23,545 bases of DNA from positions 1,580,780 to 1,604,324 of the forward strand of contig BFEA01000324.1 of assembly GCA_003427395.1 (NCBI GenBank), written 5' to 3'. This DNA is from Chara braunii (taxonomy: Eukaryota > Streptophyta > Charophyceae > Charales > Characeae). The notes under the pieces were generated by a model, which was given only the letters and a program-made list of their open reading frames with translations, searched no databases and was not told the origin of the DNA. Position 1 is the stretch's first letter. Each line of letters begins with the position of its first letter. The translations under genes were made by a program, and so were the position numbers. Positions 19,263 through 23,545 of this stretch are shown here, piece after piece.

Positions 19263-20100
19263 ATGCGTGCAGCGATGGGGAAGGACCTTGATACTCTGTA
19301 CTGCACAAACCCAGAATGGCAGCACTGCCTGAAGAGTGCGGACTTGGACTTGCGGTCACTCAATGTGAATGGAATTGCCACATATAAACCCCCTAAATGC
19401 CAAGCAATATGGGACCAATTGCGAGGGGTGGGGGGTAGGAGGTGGCCGGACGTGATCTGCATACAGGAGACACACCTCCTGGACACTCCCGACCATCACA
19501 AAGCACACCGAAACGTGTGGCTGCACCAGTCCTATAGAGCCCACGCTGTGACACCGGCATCTGCAGGTGTGGCGATCTGGATTCCGTCGGATTCCAGAGT
19601 AGAGATGGTGCACTGGGCAGCGGACGAACTACAAGGCCGGTGGGTTTCCATTCTGGCGATGCTGGAACTGGAATTGGTATGCATCTTCTGTGTGTATGCC
19701 CCCAACTCAACCCGGGAAAGGGAGGGCTTTTTCAACCACCTGGCCTCGCTCTCGCCCCAAGGCATCCCGCTAATCTTTGCCGGTGATTTTAACGCGGCCC
19801 CGGATAGATGGATGGACTGATGAAGCCCACAAGGCAATTACCCCCAATATGTGGAGGAGGACGAAAGAACCATCTCGCAGTTCAGCACGACTCTTTCTCT
19901 GCTTGATGCATATCGTCACCTTCACCCGCAGAAGAGATCTTACACCTGCCTCCGCACCAGCGACCCCGGCAGACACACGAAATCTCGGATCGATCTGGTC
20001 CTAATTTCGACAGCCATACGGGACGCCCTGCAACTCTCGGCCATATTCCCGCAAAGCCCGTACCNAGNCCTTGACCANTGCACATGTGGAATCATTNTTA
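19263..20100 (+). pseudogene. LINE ORF2: AP-type endonuclease domain, broken
   Basis: This domain nicks the target site to prime reverse transcription. From ATG 19263 (residue 1) the motifs come in the family order: SLNVNGI (32-38), CIQETHL (66-72) with the metal-binding Glu69, YAPNS (145-149), and AGDFNAAPD (173-181) with Asp175 and Asn177. Two adjacent stops, TGA TGA at 19818-19823, follow. The same frame goes on with SRIDLVL at 19983 and ends at the final DH motif, where the His codon is CAN at 20076-20078 (His or Gln). The FTW-like motif is YTC here. All motifs share one frame, so only the double stop disables it. The A-rich spacer before the ATG separates it from the upstream module. Confidence 0.85.
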
Positions 20101-21890
20101 CTTTCCGTAAACGGCCCGATCAAGGGCCGGGCTATTACAAATTGAACACATCACTGTTGAAAGTCGAAGGTTTTCGGAACTTCACAAGAGACGTGTGGTC
20201 TTATTGGCACAACCAAAGACACCACTTTGCATCACAAATCCAATGGTTTACAAACGGATTGTTCTTCTTGGCCAAGAAATGCAAAGACTATTCAAAATTN
20301 GTCGCGANTCAACGATACTCCCGAGANATGGAGNCCCACAACCAACTTCATGACCTGGTCTCCCAGGACAATTCAGAGGAACACACGANCACTATCCAAC
20401 AGTTAAAAGACCAACTATTACAATATGCCCAATATAGATGGCAGGGCATTAGAATCAGAGGGAAACTCGCAAAATGGACCACGGANNGAACTATGGACTC
20501 ACAATTTTTCAGTCTTGCATCAATCCAAGCCCATCGGACAACGATANAAGCCCTTCTTGACCCCACCACTGGGGAACTGGCCACTACAACCGCACACAGC
20601 GTAAAGATAGCCAGGACCTTCTTCCAAGACCTTTTCTCATCTCACATCCCTCAGCCACAGGACCCCCGACACCTTGCAGACGTGGACAGGTTTCTGGACC
20701 CTATGGAGAACCACCTATCACCCGAACAGAAGGAAAAGATAGAACGCAGAATAACTAAAGAAGAAATCTGGACCGCACTGCTNCAAATGGACGACGAAAA
20801 GACACCGGGGGTAGATGGTTTCCCAAAAGAATTTNGGGAAACCATGTGGCCGCACCTCTCCGACGANCTCATGCACTTCTACGAGNAAGNCTGGAATACC
20901 GGAGAGATGGGCGAAACGGTGGGACAAGGGGTGCTCTCCTTGCTCCACAAAAAAGGGGACTGGATGAATATACGTAATTATCGCCCGATTACTCTCCTGA
21001 CAGTGGTCTACAAGATGCTATCCAAGGCACTGGCCAATCGAATAATAGAGGTGGTAGAGGATCTGGTGCACCCATCATAAACAGGCTTCATTCGCAAAAG
21101 AAACATCCAAGAAAATATTCTCCTAATCCATGATGTAATCAACCTCGCACGTAAAGACAAAAGTAATGCCGCGTTGGTCTTCATTAACTTCGAGAAAGCA
21201 TACGACCACGTGGATTGAACCTTTCTTGACAAATGTTTGGAAAAGTTCAACTTTGGCCCTTCCTTCCGACGATGGATTAGGATTCTGCACCAGAATGCCA
21301 CCACTAGAGTGCAGATAAATGGCAACCTGGCTCCATAAATTCTACTCCACAGATCAGTCAGGCAGGGTGACCCGATAGCCCCTTTTCTTTTCGTCCTCAC
21401 CATGGAAGCGTTATCGGCCAACTTACGCAACAGCAGAAACCTGAACAAAATTCACCTGTCCGGAATCCCGGAGGAAGCTGTCCCGATCTGTTCGCTGTTT
21501 GCTGCCGATCCGACGATCATGACAGACACAACACCTGCAAACATGGAAGAGATAAAGCGGCTAATGGATAGATTTTGCACCCTCTCAGACATGACTATAA
21601 ATTGGCGTTAAAAAACACAGGGCTGGTGGATCCACCACCAGGGGAGTCGTCCCCCGGACGAACCGCGCATCTCATGGACCCCTCAGGAGGCGCCTGTTAG
21701 GGTCCTGGGGGTGAAAATGTCAGCATACGGCCGCCCGCTTGACAACGACGACTGGATTACGGCCCCAACATTGGCTAAATTTGACCGCTGGGACCGCAAG
21801 CACACATCTCTGTTCGGAAGAGCCCTCGTAATCAATAATATGGTTCTTGCCACACTATGGTACAAATCTGTTCTATGGCTAGCCAGCGCG
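20100..21890 (+). pseudogene. LINE ORF2: reverse transcriptase domain, inactive
   Basis: The RT region follows in the endonuclease frame. Motifs include TPGVDGF (near 20805), GVLSLLHKKGD (20931), NYRPITLL, TGFIRKRN (21081), motif A FINFEKAYD (21180-21206), motif B RQGDPIAPFLF and motif C FAADPTIM (from 21498). In active LINE enzymes motif A has Asp where this copy has Asn (AAC 21186-21188). Motif C has FADD where this copy has FAAD (GCC 21504-21506). Two of three catalytic aspartates are thus gone. Stops are TAA 21078 (aligned with a usual Gln), TGA 21216 (a usual Trp), TAA 21336 and TAA 21609. The frame resumes after each, through LGVKMSAYG at about 21708 and to about 21890. Many isolated Ns lie in 20064-20890. 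Confidence 0.9.
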
Positions 21891-23545
21891 GGGCCCACAA
21901 AGCCTTTAGACGAAAGGTGGCAGCATATCTATGGAGAGGGGACAACCAGACTACTAACGCCATCAGTCGAGTGGCATGGGACACAGTGGTTCAGCCCAAA
22001 GCACAAGGGGGGTTGGGCATCATAGACCTCCCCACTCAGACACAGGCTTTGAGCCTGATGTGGTTGGTGAGAATGATCTTCGAGGCAACCCAACAGTGGG
22101 CCCCACTGGCTATACGACAGATAGCCCATCTGACCCCAAAATCTCCCCCGGAGGTCGATCCACTGAGATGGTTAGACGACAGGTATTGGAAGGTCCTGAG
22201 GGGCCTGCGTGATGATCTGTGGCCACGCCTAATAAAAACCTGGAGGAAACTCCCCCCCCCAAATCGCCCGCCTCCGGACCGGTGGGAGGAAGTGGCAAGA
22301 GAGCCACTGTTCGGGAACCGATGGATCACAAACACACACAACCAGATTTTTTGCAGTTCGGACTCACCATGGAAGGGGTGGGTCAAGCATGGGATTTCCA
22401 GGGTAAAGGATCTGTGGGACGACCTAAAAAATGACTGGAAAACACCAGATCAAATGAAGGGACTCCTCCGCTACTGCCATAACTCTGAAGCCGTAGTAGA
22501 GGAACTAACTGAGGCCTTCCCTCTGGCCTGGCTCCACATTCTGCGCAAGGGTCCACAACTGCAAGAGGGGGACTGGGTCAATACCAATGACTGGGCCCAA
22601 CGCATCGGGCTAGTTCACCAGGTGCGTGCAGAAGATGCCCTGGTTGAAGAATATCAGGTAGGGAAGGATGGGCGACTGACCGGCAGTACAGACCCCTTTA
22701 TATGGGGTTCTAAGACCCCGCTCCACCAAGTGAGAGTATACGGTGAGGGGGAGGGGCAAAGAGCTTTCAGGCCCGGGACCCCGCTGAGTGAGCTTCCCCT
22801 GGACCCGGTCGAGTGGGTGTGGAACCCGCCAGCTCACCCTCGGGCACACGATTTAAAGCCCGTACCCCTCTGGAACATGACAGTCAAAGCTTCCTACCGA
22901 AAGCTTAGAGTCAAAAAAGTTGTGAAGGAAATGGTCCGCGATCGCTGGTAGCGACATTTTAATATAAACAGACAATTATTGGCATCCATCAGATGGTTTA
23001 AGGACTGTAAATACGGCCCGGCCAAGATCACATCCTTACAATGGCAAATTATACACCGCTGTCTCCCTACTAACAGCTGGCTGATATCCCACACCCACCT
23101 GGAACAGCAAGGGCGGGTGCTGCCTTGGTGTTCTCGGTGTCTTCTCACCTTCCTGTCCAGAAAAAAAGAAGAAACCATAGAGCACATTTTTCTCCAATGC
23201 CCGGTAGCAGTAGCAACATGGAGATGGTGGGAGAGGATATGGCGACACATGGTCCCGGGACACGCACGGCCATGGGAGTGGCGGGCGATCTTGCTGGGCC
23301 ATCGCCCGGACCTCCAAAATCAGACCTTCGCATGGAACATGTTCCACCTGGGAAGACGAGTGATTCTATGGGTTATTTGGTGGCAACGCTGTGCCCTTGC
23401 CATGGACAAGGTGATGGTGGATGGGGAGGAGAAACAGGAATACCTCAAACAGCAGTTCCAACTAGAACTTTCTCGACTATGGGCAGTCACAAAACAAACA
23501 TTAGACTCATTACATCAACCAAAAGACATTGTCTCGGTGATTACG
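21890..23545 (+). pseudogene. LINE ORF2: C-terminal region with zf-RVT domain, partial
   Basis: Between about 21890 and 21930 the meaningful frame shifts (from LWYKSVLWLAS to FRRKVAAYLWRGD). It then carries the conserved QGGLGIIDL motif typical of the region after the RT thumb in plant LINEs. One stop (TAG 22949-22951) interrupts it. Further on, WCSRC (Cys at 23129 and 23138) and EHIFLQCP (His 23183, Cys 23198) form CxxC...HxxxxC, as in the reverse transcriptase zinc-binding domain zf-RVT. The frame is still open at the last base, so the ORF2 end, 3' UTR and tail lie outside the window. Confidence 0.85.

Larger units (their letters stand above)
15451..23545 (+). mobile_element. Decayed L1-like LINE, 3' end beyond window
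   Basis: The order is ORF1 with a DUF4283-like region and CCHC knuckle, an extra module of about 1.5 kb, then ORF2 with AP-type endonuclease, reverse transcriptase and a CxxC...HxxxxC domain, all on the + strand. No LTRs, protease, integrase or RNase H are seen, so it is a non-LTR element. The left limit is set at the TGA (15448-15450) before the first open ORF1 frame; the real 5' end could be upstream. The right end lies outside the window, since the last frame is still open at 23545. Frameshifts and stops occur throughout, so the copy cannot make its proteins. An adapter at 17303-17340 means that the two sides may derive from different genomic copies. Confidence 0.9.

Noticed and set aside
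19263-23545. LTR retrotransposon or retrovirus-like element
   Set aside because: The endonuclease is of AP type, and no protease, integrase, RNase H or LTR is seen; all motifs match non-LTR elements.
1-23545. A CRISPR array, defence island or other prokaryotic system
   Set aside because: The repeats are microsatellites or short duplications, no operons or ribosome binding sites are present, and the content is plainly eukaryotic.

Overview
The window is eukaryotic nuclear DNA and almost all of it is non-genic. It has long AT-rich stretches without usable reading frames, large dinucleotide and tetranucleotide microsatellites, homopolymer runs, a 435-base assembly gap, and over the last 8 kb a decayed non-LTR (LINE) retrotransposon. 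The LINE has an ORF1 with a DUF4283-like region followed by a CCHC knuckle, and an ORF2 of endonuclease, reverse transcriptase and a terminal CxxC...HxxxxC (zf-RVT type) domain. This arrangement is typical of L1-like elements of land plants and streptophyte algae, so a green-lineage host is my best guess. It is an inference from one element only. I see no bacterial operon, rRNA, intact tRNA or CRISPR.

Layout. 1-4000: intergenic DNA with a 77-bp tandem duplication, a (CA)n tract and an (ATT)n tract. 4000-6700: a long + strand frame with few stops from 4633 to 5904, interrupted by a 70-bp (GA)n tract and a near-perfect foldback, followed by more eroded sequence. 6700-8740: nothing recognised. 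8745-10411: a second eroded coding-like relic of unknown identity, apparently interrupted by a tRNA-like (B-box) fragment. 10440-12060: AT-rich DNA, a short hairpin, the N gap with identical 95-bp flanks, and a possible TATA-bearing promoter. 12416-12643: a four-part compound microsatellite. 13550-14290: a degenerate G-rich repeat array. 14800-15450: GC-rich sequence of unknown role. About 15451 to the window end: the LINE.

The LINE is dead. Its frames are broken by at least eight stops and several frameshifts, two of them at poly-C runs and one at a poly-T run. Two of the three catalytic Asp codons of the reverse transcriptase are replaced. Between the usual ORF1 knuckle and the endonuclease lies about 1.5 kb of extra coding-like sequence. 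It holds two ungapped 70-codon copies of one unrecognised domain, then a further unrecognised module. This is the most interesting biological signal in the window.

Two assembly problems affect the reading. A 38-bp Tn5/Nextera mate-pair junction adapter sits inside ORF1 at 17303-17340, flanked by two ~95% identical 229-bp copies of the same ORF1 segment, so the sequence left and right of it may come from different LINE copies. The two sides of the N gap carry the same 95 bp, so that gap is probably an unmerged contig overlap. Isolated Ns occur only inside the LINE, in two clusters.
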